Counted from the first letter of the stretch, positions 13,070-26,550 are shown. The stretch is 64,000 nt of DNA from Carallia brachiata (GCA_021464245.1 JADCRB010000118.1:994056-1058055); one strand, 5' to 3'. Notes: generated from the sequence alone by a model not told the origin. Made by a program: numbers and translations.

Positions 13070-14953
13070 TTTTAAGAAAAGAGGCTGCAAAGTTAGAAAA
13101 GAACAATCACTCTTTGGGTTTCAAACACAAATGCAAATGTATGGCTAAGAGATCTTAATAAAAATCGCAATCAGTTGTACTTAAAACTTAAACGCGTGTA
13201 AGGGTTAATGGTGGACTCTGAGCGTGAAGTCCGGCGCATAACAGTGAGAGTTAAACATTTTTGTATATGGGCTGCTTGAAATAATAATTTTGTCTCATAA
13301 GACATAGATACTTGGATCCGGAAATTTGCAAGTGGCATAAATTCTAGTAAGTAATAACTTGGGCCTTTGATCAAAAAAATTACTTGGGTCTAATAATAAA
13401 GCCCAAACCTCCAAATTAAACAAGCACAGATCAATATACAAACAGATGACTCTCTAATTGAGGTATTTAGCATTTGAACCTTAGTTTCTTTTTTTTTTTT
13501 TTTTATCTTCAATCATTGGATTACTAATTAAAAAAAAACAAAAAACATATACATGATTTTAGTCCTGTACTTCTGACACAATTAATTAGTAAACTCTTTT
13601 AAGATTTATCGGTCTTGTGTTTGAATTTTAATAAAAGTACTAAAATTTATTTGTCTTTTCGGTCTCCCTTACAACTTTAAAAAAAAAAAAAAGGTACATC
13701 ATTCTATAATTTGCACTAGTAGTGGCACGATAATATACTCCAAAATTTTAGACAATAATCTGGGTTGAAAGGATAGTTTCATGGCCCAACTATTTCCCTC
13801 TGTTTTCATGTGCCAACATTGAGTTGGCAGCCATTCATGTTCTTTTGTTAATTTTTCTTGTTAGCCTAGAATAAGAGAAAGTAAGGGTAATGTTTTATAG
13901 TTTTGTCATATAACATTGCGCTAGTTAAAAAAAAAAAACAATAGGAGAATGGTAAATAACGTAAAATCTCATAGTGTAGAATAAAGACAGTAAGACTTAA
14001 TTTAAAAAAAAAAATCTCTGTATCCTTTATCTATAAAATTGAATCTAACATTAGAATTGAGGATTCTAGTAAAATCAAGATTAATTTGTTATATTTTCAG
14101 TATTGAAGTCGTAGTAGAAGCTGTTAGTGACTAGTATATAAAGAATTTAGAGTATTAATTTATGATATGATTGATGTGCATATTAATTGTGAGATTTTAT
14201 TAATATGTGTGCTTCTTATATTATTGTGTGGCGTATTTTCAGTTTAATAAAGTTAAAGTTAAATTAATTGAATTCTAGTTCTAGTAGTGATATTAATATT
14301 AATTGTGCTCTAGTTCTAACATTTAAAACCCACGAAATAGAAATTCAAATTCTTATTCATTGGAAATTTCGTATTTCTTCGAAATATCTCATATTTTAGA
14401 AAACATAATTTACTACAAAAGATTATGGTAAATTGGGGTTGCATATATACTCTAAAAAGAATAATTCTTTTTGGTCCTTCAAAACTTTTCTGATTCTGGA
14501 AAAGACTGTATATTTCATAACTTAATAAGCTTTTAATAGGCAGGAAGAAAAATAGTTCTTTTAGTTGTTTCAATCAATATTTCGTTACTACAGGTGTAAT
14601 TTCCACTTATTTTATATAATGCACTTATAAGAACGCAAATTTAAAACCATAAACTAAATGACGGTATACACAATCCCAAATTGGCCTCTCTCGCGCAAAT
14701 TTTTGTGCATGAATGAAAAAGTAAGAGTGATAATTTAAAACCCCACCAAAAAATATTTTGATTCTATGTTAAAAAATTATAAAGTAATTGAATAATTATA
14801 ATATTTTTTACCGTAAAATAGTAGACAAACGGTGGTTTTGGGGCAGTGAAGTTGACAGCTGTGCCAGTCACTGAAACCTCCAGTTTCGTTCATATACGTG
14901 CGTGATGAGAGCATGTTTATATCATTTTCAACCTCACCGTCTGGGGGCTGTGT

Positions 14954-15197
14954 TTGACAGCTAAAAACCAAGAAACTGCGCGGGAGCCAGCCGATGAGAG
15001 GAGTCGTCAAATTGGAAAGTGTCTATGTACGGGGTACGAACTAAGAAGACAGACTTTAGCTTTACACTTCAAAGTGGGGACTACGATTTCTGTTGTCACT
15101 GGTGATGTCGTTGTGCCATTAATTTCCAGCTCATTTAAAACGTGGGTAACATGCAGAAAAACAAGCCCCGTTCCTTCGTCCATGTTTTTGTCAATTT
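14954..15197. repeat. Copy A of a diverged ~0.24 kb direct duplication
   Basis: Related to 16637-16852 in the same orientation. Shared blocks include ttgaca, aactgc, agccagc-gatga, caaagtggg, agctcatttaaaacgtg, gtaacatg-agaaaa-caagc and tccatgtttt. On the minus strand both copies can be read as a short peptide containing FLHVTHVLNELE, but in this copy the frame stops soon after. No family was recognised. Confidence 0.65.
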
Positions 15198-16371
15198 TAT
15201 GTGGGGTCCGACTAGAAATATCGAGAATACTGTTCAGAGTTAGACCTAGAACAATATTTTATTTTATTATTATAATTTTTATAAAATTAAAATTTAGATC
15301 TAAATGAATATTAATTTGAAGTTTCAACTGTAGATTTAAATAGTATGCATTAAATTTTTTTTTGAATTTTTCAAAATATTAATAAATAATCCCAAATCTC
15401 GGGACACAAGCCTCGGTTCCCAAAACTTTCTTATGTTTGTAACATTGTCCAGAAGCATGAAAATGATTATGTGAACCCTTCTCACGTTGGAAAGGAGAGG
15501 CACGGGAGATGTTTTATGAGTTAGATAGTAAAATAAATCAAATATAAATTAGATTTAGTTTCATATTTATTAATAACATCCGTAAAATAACTGATATTTA
15601 GAAAAAAAAAACATAGATTACTTGGAAATTTCATTTTAATGATAAATTGCCGTCCATAAACACTCTAGCAAGAACTTTTTAATGACAGAAAATTTCTTTC
15701 AAACAATATGAAGCACATATTGTAATTTATTGCTTTATAGAACATTTTTCTGTAAAATTTCAAAATTAAAAGGGCAAACTTATCCTAAACAATCTTATCC
15801 CAGATTGGCACTTCCACTTTTTGCAAGAGTTTTTGGGGCACTACTGAATTCGACAGAGCATTTGTCAGCGCCAACCTCAAGTCTTTTCAAAATTAGTGTT
15901 TGTGCGTGCGTTAATTTGAGACTTTGAGAGCATGTCTAATTTTTCAGCTTCGTTGCCGGGCAATTTGTGACGGCTGGAAAAGTAAAAAATTAGAGAGTTA
16001 GGAGAGATAAGGAAAATGTTATATTTTTGAAGGAAATCTTATCTAAGAAGTGTCCACATACAATTAATTTGATTGAATGTATAATTAGTTATATTTAATG
16101 TGTAAAAAAATAATATTAATTTTTTAATTGTACTTATAATAAAAATAATTATAAATTGAATTCAACCACTTGTTGAGAGATAAATGGGTGGAAATATGGT
16201 GCGTGGGAGAGGTCGGAAGTCCTGCATGGGATCTACGTTTTCTTTTTCTAAAAAAAACTGTGATGTGAATATAATTAAATAAATATATATAAAATTTTGA
16301 AATAAAATATGTATATAATCATAAAAAAATAAATAAATAAATTGACTCCGTTTTACTATGATTATAGAGAC

Positions 16372-16605
16372 GAGTCCCGTTAGATGGACGGGATTAGGAG
16401 GACCGAAAATGGACCGAAAATAGATTGAAAATTTTTTTTGTGCAATCAGGTGGTTTATTTGTGCAACCAAACGCTTAATTTTTACAACGAAAAAATATAT
16501 GAAAAAATACTTCAAAATTTATTACAATAATTTAATTTCTCGTTGCACAAAAAAATTTCTGCGTCTATTCTCCGTCCACTAAATCCCGTCCACCTATATT
16601 TTTCC
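16372..16605. mobile_element. MULE-like MITE with 9 bp target duplication
   Basis: Flanked by identical TATAGAGAC copies at 16363-16371 and 16606-16614; nine-base duplications are typical of Mutator-like elements. Terminal inverted repeats extend about 60 bp with mismatches, the clearest shared block being TGGACGGGATT followed further in by ATTTTTTTTGTGCAA. The 234 bp interior has no coding potential. It lies just upstream of duplication copy B. Confidence 0.75.
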
Positions 16606-16636
16606 TATAGAGACTGCATCATTGAAGCCGGAAACG

Positions 16637-16852
16637 TTGACAATTAATAAACTGCCACGCAGCCAGCTGATGACAGTAGTCAAACTGTGCGTTTCGGTTA
16701 CCAGACCACTTCGCTTCTCAAAGTGGGCTTCTTTTGTCTCAGCTGTCGGCTGTCGCGGATGTGTCATTGAAACTTGAGTCTCGAGCTCATTTAAAACGTG
16801 TGTAACATGTAGAAAAGCAAGCGGCCTCTCCTTATCCATGTTTTGGTTTTGT
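16637..16852. repeat. Copy B of a diverged ~0.24 kb direct duplication
   Basis: Partner of 14954-15197, about 1.7 kb away in direct orientation. Here the minus-strand frame from about 16839 stays open for ~80 codons and shares FLHVTHVLNELE with copy A, but I recognise no domain and frame conservation between copies is poor. It could be a piece of an older tandem duplication, a non-coding repeat or a gene relic. Confidence 0.6.
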
Positions 16853-17805
16853 CAAATGTATGTATGACTACCCTGAAACATGAAAATGAATGGCAATCTT
16901 ATCGTCCTATTCTTTTGGGTGCTCTTTGTTAGCTTTCATATCTCAAGTTCAAATTATATGAATATAATTACGTTAAATATTTACTAAAATACTTTTACTG
17001 TCCATGTGATTCTTCCCAAATCGATTTGAATTAATCAGTTTTCAGATTGAATATCGAGTGGTACTAGACCAAAAAAGAAAAACAAGTAGAGTTAGAACTT
17101 AATTAGTGGAGAGTATAATTGTTAACGCACTCAAATAAAAATGATTTTAAGATAAGAAATTCATGACATGGGTATAAGTTATAATAACAGAAGTTAACAT
17201 ATAATTTATCCGATAATATTTAATAATTTATGTATTTTTTTTTTAAATTTGACTATTCAGTGTTCATATTACTTTGATCCACTTAGAAAATTTCACCTAG
17301 TGTTTCCTTTATGACTACTGTAGTGAAACGCTCTAAAATTTTTTAGAACCTTGTTTGAATTGTTTTACTGTTTCATGCTTTTTCCTGAAACACATGAGAG
17401 AGAGTAAAATCTTTCAAGGATTTAGTTCCATTATTCCATTAATCTACCATCTTTTATGTATATATATGTATATATATCTGAATTAATCTACCATCTTTCA
17501 AGGCTAGCCAGGGATGCACCACTAGCATTTTTATTTTCATTCCTCCAAAAGAAATACGTAGTTAATAGTATTCAAATTATTTTACGACAAACATTAAATA
17601 TTTTTTGTCTTGCCAATTTGAAGAGGGGCTTTTTTTTTTTAAAAAAAAAAAAACTGATCATTAGGCTCTAATCGATATAGGCATTTGAACTTAAAATCTT
17701 TGATTTAAAGAAATATTACTATATATTCGGAGTTCATTGATAGTTTGAAGAGAGCTTTGCTGCAAATTTAAGAAGAGGTTAGATGCATACTTTAAAATAA
17801 TCAGA

Positions 17806-17807
<2 letters not shown>

Positions 17808-17846
<39 letters not shown>
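17808..17846. repeat. (AT)n microsatellite
   Basis: About 19 uninterrupted AT units in intergenic DNA. Confidence 0.9.
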
Positions 17847-17854
<8 letters not shown>

Positions 17855-19808
17855 ATTATGAAATTGTATTGACTAATAAGGAAGAAGTGATAAAATAGTA
17901 TGTACATTAATAACTAATATAATATCTCTGATCGTTTAAAATATGCATTGAATCGCTTAAAGTATGTATCCATCTGACTTCTTAATATTTTCAAGTTGAT
18001 GTCTCATGGTCCTTCTAAAAAAATTCTGTTCTCATTTTTTTTTTTGGCCTTTGGGCTTGTCTTTTGTAAAAAATTTCTAAAAAATTTTGAAGTTGAATTG
18101 TTATAAGAGCTTTAGTACTGCGTTGTAACAAAATTGAATGCTAAGAGATTTTAGTCGTCCATTGCAATTGGCTTTTAATTTTAAATGTTAATTACAATTA
18201 ACTCACTATTTATTAAAAAGAGTTTCATTACATGGCCGAACTAAACTATCAGAGAAATTATCTATAATACAATAAATAAAAATTTTCTACAACTATATTC
18301 ATAAAATATGTAACAAAAATTAAAAAAAATAAATCATCATTTTTTTGTTATACATTTTATCACTATTATTATACAAAATATAATAACTGTTATATTACGG
18401 ATAATAGTCGGCCAAAAATAGCCGGGCCATAATCATTTACCCTTATTAAAAAACAGTGTAAATTGCAACCATTTACAACCCACAGCTTAAATTTTTAAGT
18501 TCAATCTCAAGTTTAATTTTTGAGGCTTCATAGTATTTTCGGACAGATGAACCTCGTGTGTGGGTAGTTACCTGCCAGTACTTTAGTTGGTTACATGAAA
18601 ATCCAAAAAAGATAGCACTTGACGTTGAAAGCCGACATGTAAAGCTGAAAACAAAACCAACTTGTGTCCGATTCTGACTTGTAACGCAAAACACAGAAGA
18701 AAATAATTTTCTAAAAGCACGTGGTTGAATTGACAACCTTTTTGCACGAAGCTAATTGATATATAGCGCACGCGTTATTAGCTATGCAATACTGACAGGG
18801 AGGCTATGCATGAACCACTCTGCCAGCGCCACTACACACTATGATTTAGTGGTAAAATTTTTTTTTAATTTTTTTAAATATAAATTAACTGGTTAAAAAA
18901 GAGATAACAGTTAAAAGAACAATTAGAAAGATCGAGAGTTCAAAACTTTGATCTCTCAATAATTAGCATACTGTTAATGTTCTTTAAACTATAAACTCAT
19001 TAAAAAATTTTTTTTTATCAAATTAAAAATTTTAAATTTAAGTTCATCGTTGCTATCAGAGTTTCCTCCTCTATTTTTCCTTTATTTTTCCACTGTAAAG
19101 ACGTGGACACCTAAAAGGCACAAAAAAAATACTGATAATAATTTTTAATTAACATAAATAGTTTAATTTTGATGCAAAAATTAATATGAATATACTCTTA
19201 TCGTAAACATCAAAAAATTAAAACAAGATTGGCAAACCTCATAATAAATTCTCAATTATAATATCAATCTAAAACTTTAGACTAACTTAATTTTCGTATA
19301 TTGATTGCATCTTTCATGCTTCTTTTTCACAAATAGCATGGCTATATTATTTTAAAATTTGAAAGGTTGTCTTAAACATTACGAGATGTCAAGTAATAAG
19401 CATATTCTCTTCGTAAAGGCAACTTAATTTAAGATCCTAGACATTTATCAAATCTCAAATTCGAATTACTAAAACAAAACATTGTGATATTAATTACAAA
19501 AAGTGAGCTAACAATTAGAAGATGAACTCAGTGACTAAAGATTCAGTTCTTAACATATTATCTTGAATTCGAATTCGAATTTTATTGATTGTTAGAGTCT
19601 TTTATAAACATGTGCATATAAGTCTCATTCATTGTACCTCGAGTTTGAATCTACTAACTACTGTTAAATTCTTTTATAAATAGGTGATAAATTTGATGCA
19701 TTCTATCTTAAATATAAATTTTAATTTTAACTTAAAAATTAATATAATATTAGTCAAGATGTAATTCTATGCCACTGGTACATCTAGTTGCACCCTTAGG
19801 AAATGGCC

Positions 19809-19860
19809 CACATGCAAGACAAAATGAACAACAGTACACCATGATTTTTGACCTCACATG
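19809..19860 (+). promoter_or_regulatory. Paired CACATG (G-box variant) motifs upstream of CYP94C
   Basis: CACATG occurs at 19809-19814 and 19855-19860, with a W-box-like TTGACC just before the second. CACATG is an established binding variant for MYC2-type bHLH factors of jasmonate signalling. Two copies within 75 bp of the TATA box of a jasmonate-catabolism gene fit jasmonate induction, but a six-base motif is weak evidence alone. Confidence 0.4.
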
Positions 19861-19880
19861 TTCCAAACGTTTCCCTAGGC

Positions 19881-19888
19881 TATAAATA
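19881..19888 (+). promoter_or_regulatory. TATA box of CYP94C
   Basis: TATAAATA, 119 bp upstream of the ATG, followed by a pyrimidine-rich leader (19910-19990) typical of plant 5' UTRs. This places transcription start near 19910-19920. Confidence 0.65.
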
Positions 19889-19999
19889 AAGAGCCAACAG
19901 TTTGCTCAACTCTCCACCGCTTTCCTCTCACCTTCCTCGCTGCTCCCTCCTCTGAATTTCCTCTTTTACTTCTTCTCAATTAATTGTTTTCTTCTTGAA

Positions 20000-21520
20000 A
20001 TGGGTTTTTCTGGGACTCATAATTTCTTCTTGTGCTTGCAGCAGTCCATTCCTACTGCTTTCTGCTTCCTCTTCTTCAGTTTCACCACACTCTTCTCTTT
20101 GTTCTCCTTGTTTATGTATGTAGTAGTGAGGCTGAAACCATGGTGTGCCTGTGATGTCTGCAAGGCCTATCTCAACTCCACTTGGACCAAAGACTTTGCC
20201 AATCTCTGCGATTGGTACACTCACCTTCTCCGGAAATCGGCCACCGGAACAATTCACGTCCATGTTCTCGGCAACATCATCACCGCCAACCCGGAAAACG
20301 TCGAATACATGCTCAAAACCAATTTCAACAACTACCCAAAAGGGAAACCTTTCTCTACTATCTTGGGGGATCTTTTGGGTCGAGGTATTTTCAACGTGGA
20401 CGGCCATTCTTGGTGTTTTCAGAGGAAATTGGCCAGCCTTGAGCTTGGCAGCTTGGCTGTGAGAAAATTCGCTTTTGAGCTCATAACTACTGAGATTCAA
20501 TCAAGGTTAGTCCCACTGCTATCGTCCGTTGCTAGTAAACAAGAGGTCCTGGATCTGCAAGATGTGTTCAGAAGGTTTTCTTTTGATACAATTTCCAAAT
20601 TCTCATTCGGAATAGACCCCAAATGCCTGGAGCTGCCTCTTCGTACCTCCGAATTCGCTACGGCTTTCGACATTGCATCCAAGCTCTCCGCGGAGCGAGC
20701 ATTGGCACCTTCAGCAATTATTTGGAAGATCAAGCGCCTTTTCAACATAGGCTCAGAGAGGAAACTGAAAGAGGCAATCAAGATGGTGAATTTACTAGCG
20801 GAAGGAATCATAAACCAACGAAGAAATTCCGGCTTCTCAGGGAACAAAGACCTTTTATCAAGGTTCATGGCATCGGTGGATGACCCTAAGTATCTGCGTG
20901 ACATTGTGATTAGCTTTCTCTTGGCTGGTCGCGACACAGTGGCTTCAGGACTAACAAGCTTCTTCTGGGTGTTGTCTCAACACCCAGAAGTTGAATCAGT
21001 TATTCGAGCCGAGTCGAATCGAGTCATGGGGCCGGACCAATTAGGCCTTGCCAGTTTTGAACAAATGCGCAAAATGCCTTATCTAAATGCAGCAGTACAG
21101 GAGAGCTTGAGGCTGTACCCACCAGTGCAATTCGATTCCAAGTTTGCACAAGAGGATGATTTGTTGCCTGATGATACTTTTGTGACCAAAGGCACTAGAG
21201 TGACCTACCATCAATATGCAATGGCTCGGATGGAACCGATATGGGGATCCGATTGTCTCGAATTCAAGCCAGAGAGATGGCTAAAGAATGGAGCTTTTGT
21301 GCCTGAAAGTCTGTATAAGTATCCAGTTTTTCATGCTGGGTTTAGGGCTTGTTTGGGGAAGGAAATGGCCCTGGTGGAGATGAAAAGTGTAGCTCTTGCA
21401 GTGATCCGACGGTTTAAAATCCGGGTTGCCGATCCGGGTCAGCTACCACAGTTCTCCCCCGGCCTCACGGCCACCGTAAGAGGCGGCTTACCGGTGGTGA
21501 TTGAGGAAAGGAAAGAGTAA
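20000..21520 (+). CDS. CYP94C1: Cytochrome P450, CYP94C type (12-hydroxy-JA-Ile carboxylase)
   Basis: Intact single-exon gene of 506 residues, the usual length for the family. An N-terminal hydrophobic anchor (about residues 12-43) predicts ER membrane attachment. The conserved P450 motifs are present: AGRDT in the I-helix (309-313), ExxR in the K-helix (E368, R371), FKPERW, and the haem loop FHAGFRACLG with ligand Cys451. It matches Arabidopsis CYP94C1 almost throughout as I recall it (LDLQDVFRRFSFDTISK, LRDIVISFLLAGRDTVASG, FAPGL/FSPGLTATV-GGLPV). CYP94C1 oxidises 12-hydroxy-jasmonoyl-isoleucine to the 12-carboxy form, helping to switch off jasmonate signalling. Other CYP94 members act on fatty acids, so the substrate is inferred. 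Promoter motifs fit jasmonate control. Confidence 0.92.
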   Translation: MGFSGTHNFFLCLQQSIPTAFCFLFFSFTTLFSLFSLFMYVVVRLKPWCACDVCKAYLNSTWTKDFANLCDWYTHLLRKSATGTIHVHVLGNIITANPENVEYMLKTNFNNYPKGKPFSTILGDLLGRGIFNVDGHSWCFQRKLASLELGSLAVRKFAFELITTEIQSRLVPLLSSVASKQEVLDLQDVFRRFSFDTISKFSFGIDPKCLELPLRTSEFATAFDIASKLSAERALAPSAIIWKIKRLFNIGSERKLKEAIKMVNLLAEGIINQRRNSGFSGNKDLLSRFMASVDDPKYLRDIVISFLLAGRDTVASGLTSFFWVLSQHPEVESVIRAESNRVMGPDQLGLASFEQMRKMPYLNAAVQESLRLYPPVQFDSKFAQEDDLLPDDTFVTKGTRVTYHQYAMARMEPIWGSDCLEFKPERWLKNGAFVPESLYKYPVFHAGFRACLGKEMALVEMKSVALAVIRRFKIRVADPGQLPQFSPGLTATVRGGLPVVIEERKE

Positions 21521-24030
21521 CGGATGAGCAGCACGCTAGCATATCCATGGAGCTCTTGCCAGATATATGTAATTTGGTAGGTCAATTAGGCATGCCCTCG
21601 TGGTCGCTGTGCAGTCGAGCTCAACATGTTGTACATACTTGAGAAAGGTCAAGAAATATCAGATTTTTGTTTTTTTGATCATCTTAATTATTTTTTTCGA
21701 AAAAGCAATATAGACAATGCATTGGATAGTCACCACACATTATATTATCTAAAACGTAAAAAGAAAATACTTATTAGACATGTAAATAATCATTACAGTT
21801 AGACACAATTGACAAAGTAATGTCAATATCATTACAATAGTTAAAAATGAGTAAATGAAAAGATAAAAATAAAGAAATTATATCATTTCTATTATTTGGA
21901 TTTACTTTTCATTAAAACATGCGATGGTCCCAAACTCTCAGTCCAATGATAGTCACTCCCACAAAATGTAATTGGTAATGTGTTTGATGCAAAGTCTAAT
22001 TTGTAACTACACGACGGGATCACTAAAGGAAGCAACAAGATTAGGAGAAAAAATTAAAGTTATTAAGACTCGAATATATGATTAAAAATTTTTAATAGAA
22101 TATTTCATCTATGTTAAAAATACGAGACATAATAATACTTTATTCAACATAATAGTTTAAACAAACATTTCATATCTAATTGCATTAACTATGTCTATAG
22201 TCTGCAGTTGCGTGAAAGACCAATATAGCAGAAGAATCTCTATATCAAAATTTCCAATAAAGGGACAAAGAGGGAACCATTATTTATTTCGGCCTATTTG
22301 ACCGAAGAGCAACTTGTAAGCTACATAACCATTTCGCGATCTTAAATCTCGTCATTTTAAGAATAAACAATGCTAATTACAAGTCTCATGGAGCAATATA
22401 AAGAAAAATAAATAGCAATGAGTAATTAAACTAGCTAGGATTTTTTTATTCACATCTAATTGATTAAGATCTGCAATTCTTATCGACTCTAACCAACACC
22501 AATAAGTGAAATAATAGGTAACAATATTTAGGTAGTAACAAAATGATACAGGTCATTAAATAATTAAATATATATATATTATTAGATATTATTGAATAAA
22601 TTGTATAATTATTTTATTACTAATTAAAATTAAACCACGTAATAAAACTTTACCAATAATCATCCACATTCAGAGAATCAGAATCCCAAGCTCAAAAACC
22701 ATTACCAATAATAAACCTCAGCAACCACTGGATATAGACGAGGCCACCACCATTTGCTTGAGTCAAGGTTTAGCATTTTAATATCTTCTTTGTTTGGTCC
22801 ATTAAGTTGAGAAAGCAATATCCATAATTCCATCGAGAAAGATTGCGCTCTCACACTATATTATAGACTGAGCCATATACTCAACAAACTAGAAGAGCAA
22901 ACTTCATGATTTTTAATATAAACAATCTAACCTCTCTTATAACGGTGTATATTTAGGTGTACATTTAATCACAATAAATGTCTTGATGGAAATTCGATCC
23001 ATATTCTACTCATACAAAATGCCTCATCCTCAACTCAACTGACAAAAAAAAAAAAAAAAACGATAAGTGGACCTCAGCGGTTAACAAAGTAAGTCAGGTG
23101 GAGGACCCAAAAAGAAAATGAAGGATATTGTTTCTGGACTTGTCTAGTTACTCACATGCTGCCCATCATTGTCACATATCACCACGAGAGGCTGTGCTTG
23201 GAATCTAGCATAAAAGTTCTAGTGCTTGAAATTAAGCAAACCAATGTTTGTCCACAAAAACCAACCATAGATAAGGTGGACTGCCGCCCCTTGATTTTGT
23301 ATATTATTAGTCATGATAATTAAATACGTATCAGTGTCTTGACTACGTGTACATGTTTTATTATATGGTTTTTTCTGATAATTCAAGAGTTATGAGTTCA
23401 TTTTCTTAGTTATTTCAATTCTTTCAAGCATGAATTTCAGCTAAAAATTTTATGAGACTAGTTTTCTTAAAATTTTGTAGTCTTAACATGAATGAGCTGC
23501 TTTTTGATGAAACTGTAGAGATAGATTGGTTGGGGTACATTAATCGCCAACATAAATATATTTTACATATATGAAGTAATTAGTTTTCTTTTTTTTTTTT
23601 TTTTCTGTCTAGTTAATGATTTGAACTTTTATATCTAAAACTAAAAGTTTTAGTAATCATACGATTGGATCACGTGGTTACTTGTTTTCTTTTTTGGCTG
23701 TTGCATTGAACATATATATTGCAAGGATACTTCCTTGATTGGATCAATCACTTGATTGGACTCTGCCGTTCTTTAAAAAATGAGGGGTCATTACATGATA
23801 ACGTATCGATATATACGTAAAGGGCATATAGTTAATTTAATAATATTTAATAATTTTTTTTTAAAATTTAATATACTTTTTATAACCTAACAACCTAAAT
23901 TTCTGCGTATTCACTATATTTTCACTTATACACATCCACTTATTTTTTTCTTATAGAAATTTGAAGTTAGCTTATCGTTTTGGACCCATCGAGCAAAGCA
24001 ATTCTCATCCATTCACTTTTGGGCTCCACA

Positions 24031-24092
24031 TGTATAATTCAACAATTTTTGTCTAATGGTGTGTATGATTCAACAATTTTTGTCTAATGGTG
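24031..24092. repeat. 31 bp tandem duplication
   Basis: Two adjacent 31 bp units (24031-24061 and 24062-24092), differing at one position, each containing attcaacaatttttgtcta. A 7 bp partial third copy follows. Intergenic. Confidence 0.85.
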
Positions 24093-26550
24093 TATGGAAT
24101 CCACTATAATTTTGTCCATCCAAAATTTTTAAAAAACATAATTTTATTGCAACATGATACAGCAGCAGCGGAATAATCATTCAACACCAGAAAAGCTTTT
24201 AATTGGTCAGATACATAAAATACTGCAATCGCCTACAAAATTAAGTATATGGTTTGTTCTGAATGCAGAAGATTACCAACCGTTTATTTAATTAGTAATA
24301 ATTTAAACCAAGAAAGATGGGCAATTGTCGGCTATAGTCATGTGGCAAAACAACCTCTTCAAAAGGCACGACAAAATGCTGTTGTTTCTTTCTGGGCACC
24401 ACATGTCACAAGGAATCATTGAACGGTATCCACTTGCATTTAATAAAGCTTATAATATTTAGATATAAGTATAGGATACAGATACAGATATGTACGAGAC
24501 ATAGTAATATGTAAAGAACATATTGTTAAAAACAATAAGTAAAAGCAACAGAAAATGAATATAAATAAAAATAAATAAAGAATATAAAATAGTGTCTGAG
24601 ACTTGTAAGATATTGCCTTTAAAAATAATTTTTGTCCCTTCTCAAATTGATACAATGCTACCCTCTCAGAATATAACATACATTTTTACTAATATGCACT
24701 TTAAATAGTGAGATGATAAAAATAATTTTAATCTTAATTAACCCAATTTGACCAAAATATTGGGCTTGGGTGGACTGGCCAAAGCTTGTTCACCACGTAG
24801 GGTTGTATGGGTTCGCTCATATCAAACCCAAGACCGAATTACGCGAAACTTTTATGGGTCTTTTATTTTGTGAAATGGAAGAAACATATTGGTTTATAAA
24901 TAAATGGTACTTAACTTTTTTCTTTCATGTGATTTCTACTTTCCTTATACATACTCTTTTATTAAATAGTATTTGACATTTCTTTCTCTCGTGAGATTCA
25001 AGTTTCTTTATATATTTTTTATTAAGTAATACTCAACTTTCATTTCACTTGTGAGATTCAAATCTTTTAAAATATCTTCTTATTCTTCCAACACATGTTA
25101 TACATATACACATAGGTAATATGATATTTATTCAAAATATAAATTAAGCATTTAATATAATACTTGATTAAAAGATATTTAAATATCATATTACCAACTA
25201 TTCCTTATTATGTTGGTTGGGACAGAAAAAATTTAATTACATCGTTTCATATATGTATAGAAATTTAATTAAAAGTGTCGACATGTATGTCTCAATTGTT
25301 TCACATGTTCAACAAAAAACACGCATTTTTCCTCAAAAAACAAAAAAACACACATTTAGGCTAAAATTCAGAAATTGGAGCAATGCCACAGTTCGCGGAT
25401 GTTTTTATATTTAATTTGAATACCACCAAGGTAGGAGTTTAATTTGTGATCCAATGCATTTTTCTCTTTATTAACCTGAGTTCGAGTTCCAACAATGTCG
25501 TCTTTCATATTTGAAAATCTATACTTTGAATGTTGACTAGTTTACAACTAGTTGACACCGATATTGAGCATGATGGAAGTCCACTGGAATTCAATAATAC
25601 TTGAGTGCTGAGTTTTTTTTGTGAGACAGATTGAATGAGGACAATAACGGATAACTCTTGGTCTCAACCCCCAAATACGATAACTTACATATTAGTGACA
25701 CACTTTGCTTAAACATTTAAAAAAAATATTTAGTTTAGATACCTGGCTTCACATAAAATTAATTTTATTTTCAATTCAGATTTTAATTAAAGATTCAATA
25801 TGAATGATCAGATTGATCAACTGATGAGGTACATATACATGCCGGCCATAGTCGATGTGCAAATTAACAACATGAAGTTCTCCTTTGTATACCTACAATT
25901 CATGTTCGCTAATTACATAATAATATGCCACCTGTTGGAGTATATAATATAGTCCATATTATGTGTCTCACCTAATAATTTTTAATTTTTGGATGAAATA
26001 GTTTCTTGATATAATATTAAAATTTTCATGACTATGAGATCACAATTTCAAATTTTACTGTGCTTACATTTAATAACAAATTAATTGTGAAATTTTAGAG
26101 TTCTAGAAAACTTTATTTGTTTACGCTTGCAACCTAAATTGAGTTGAACTTTTGCATGCAAATGTATGTTGGAGTAAGAATATATGATCCATATTCAAGC
26201 TCTTAAATAATAATTTAAATTTTTTAGTAGAATGATTTTTTGACACTATCAATAGATGTTAAACTATCTAAGCAGAATCATTGAGCTAACAGATAACATG
26301 GAATTAAACTTGAGAAACTACAGATTAACTTATTATACAATGAGTCTTGAACTGAATGCGGCCAGGCCATTGCTTCTCATGCGAAGCTGGAAATATTCTA
26401 AGATTACATGTGCTCAGTCACAATATTTGTGCTGTTTTACAGCTCAGGTTCACAGAGTTGGCGCTAGATTTTGATCCTGTGAGTGGCAGCGGAAGTTTGA
26501 GACTCCGTGCCCCCAACTGCAACAGGAATCCCCTTTTCCTCCACTATTAG

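Larger units (their letters stand above)
13070..19800. other. Spacer between divergent F-box and CYP94C genes
   Basis: About 6.7 kb of AT-rich DNA without a supported gene. It holds the duplicated segments at 14954-15197 and 16637-16852, the MITE at 16372-16605 and an (AT)n microsatellite at 17808-17846. Open frames here are short, lack recognisable domains and are broken by AT-rich repeats. Confidence 0.6.
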
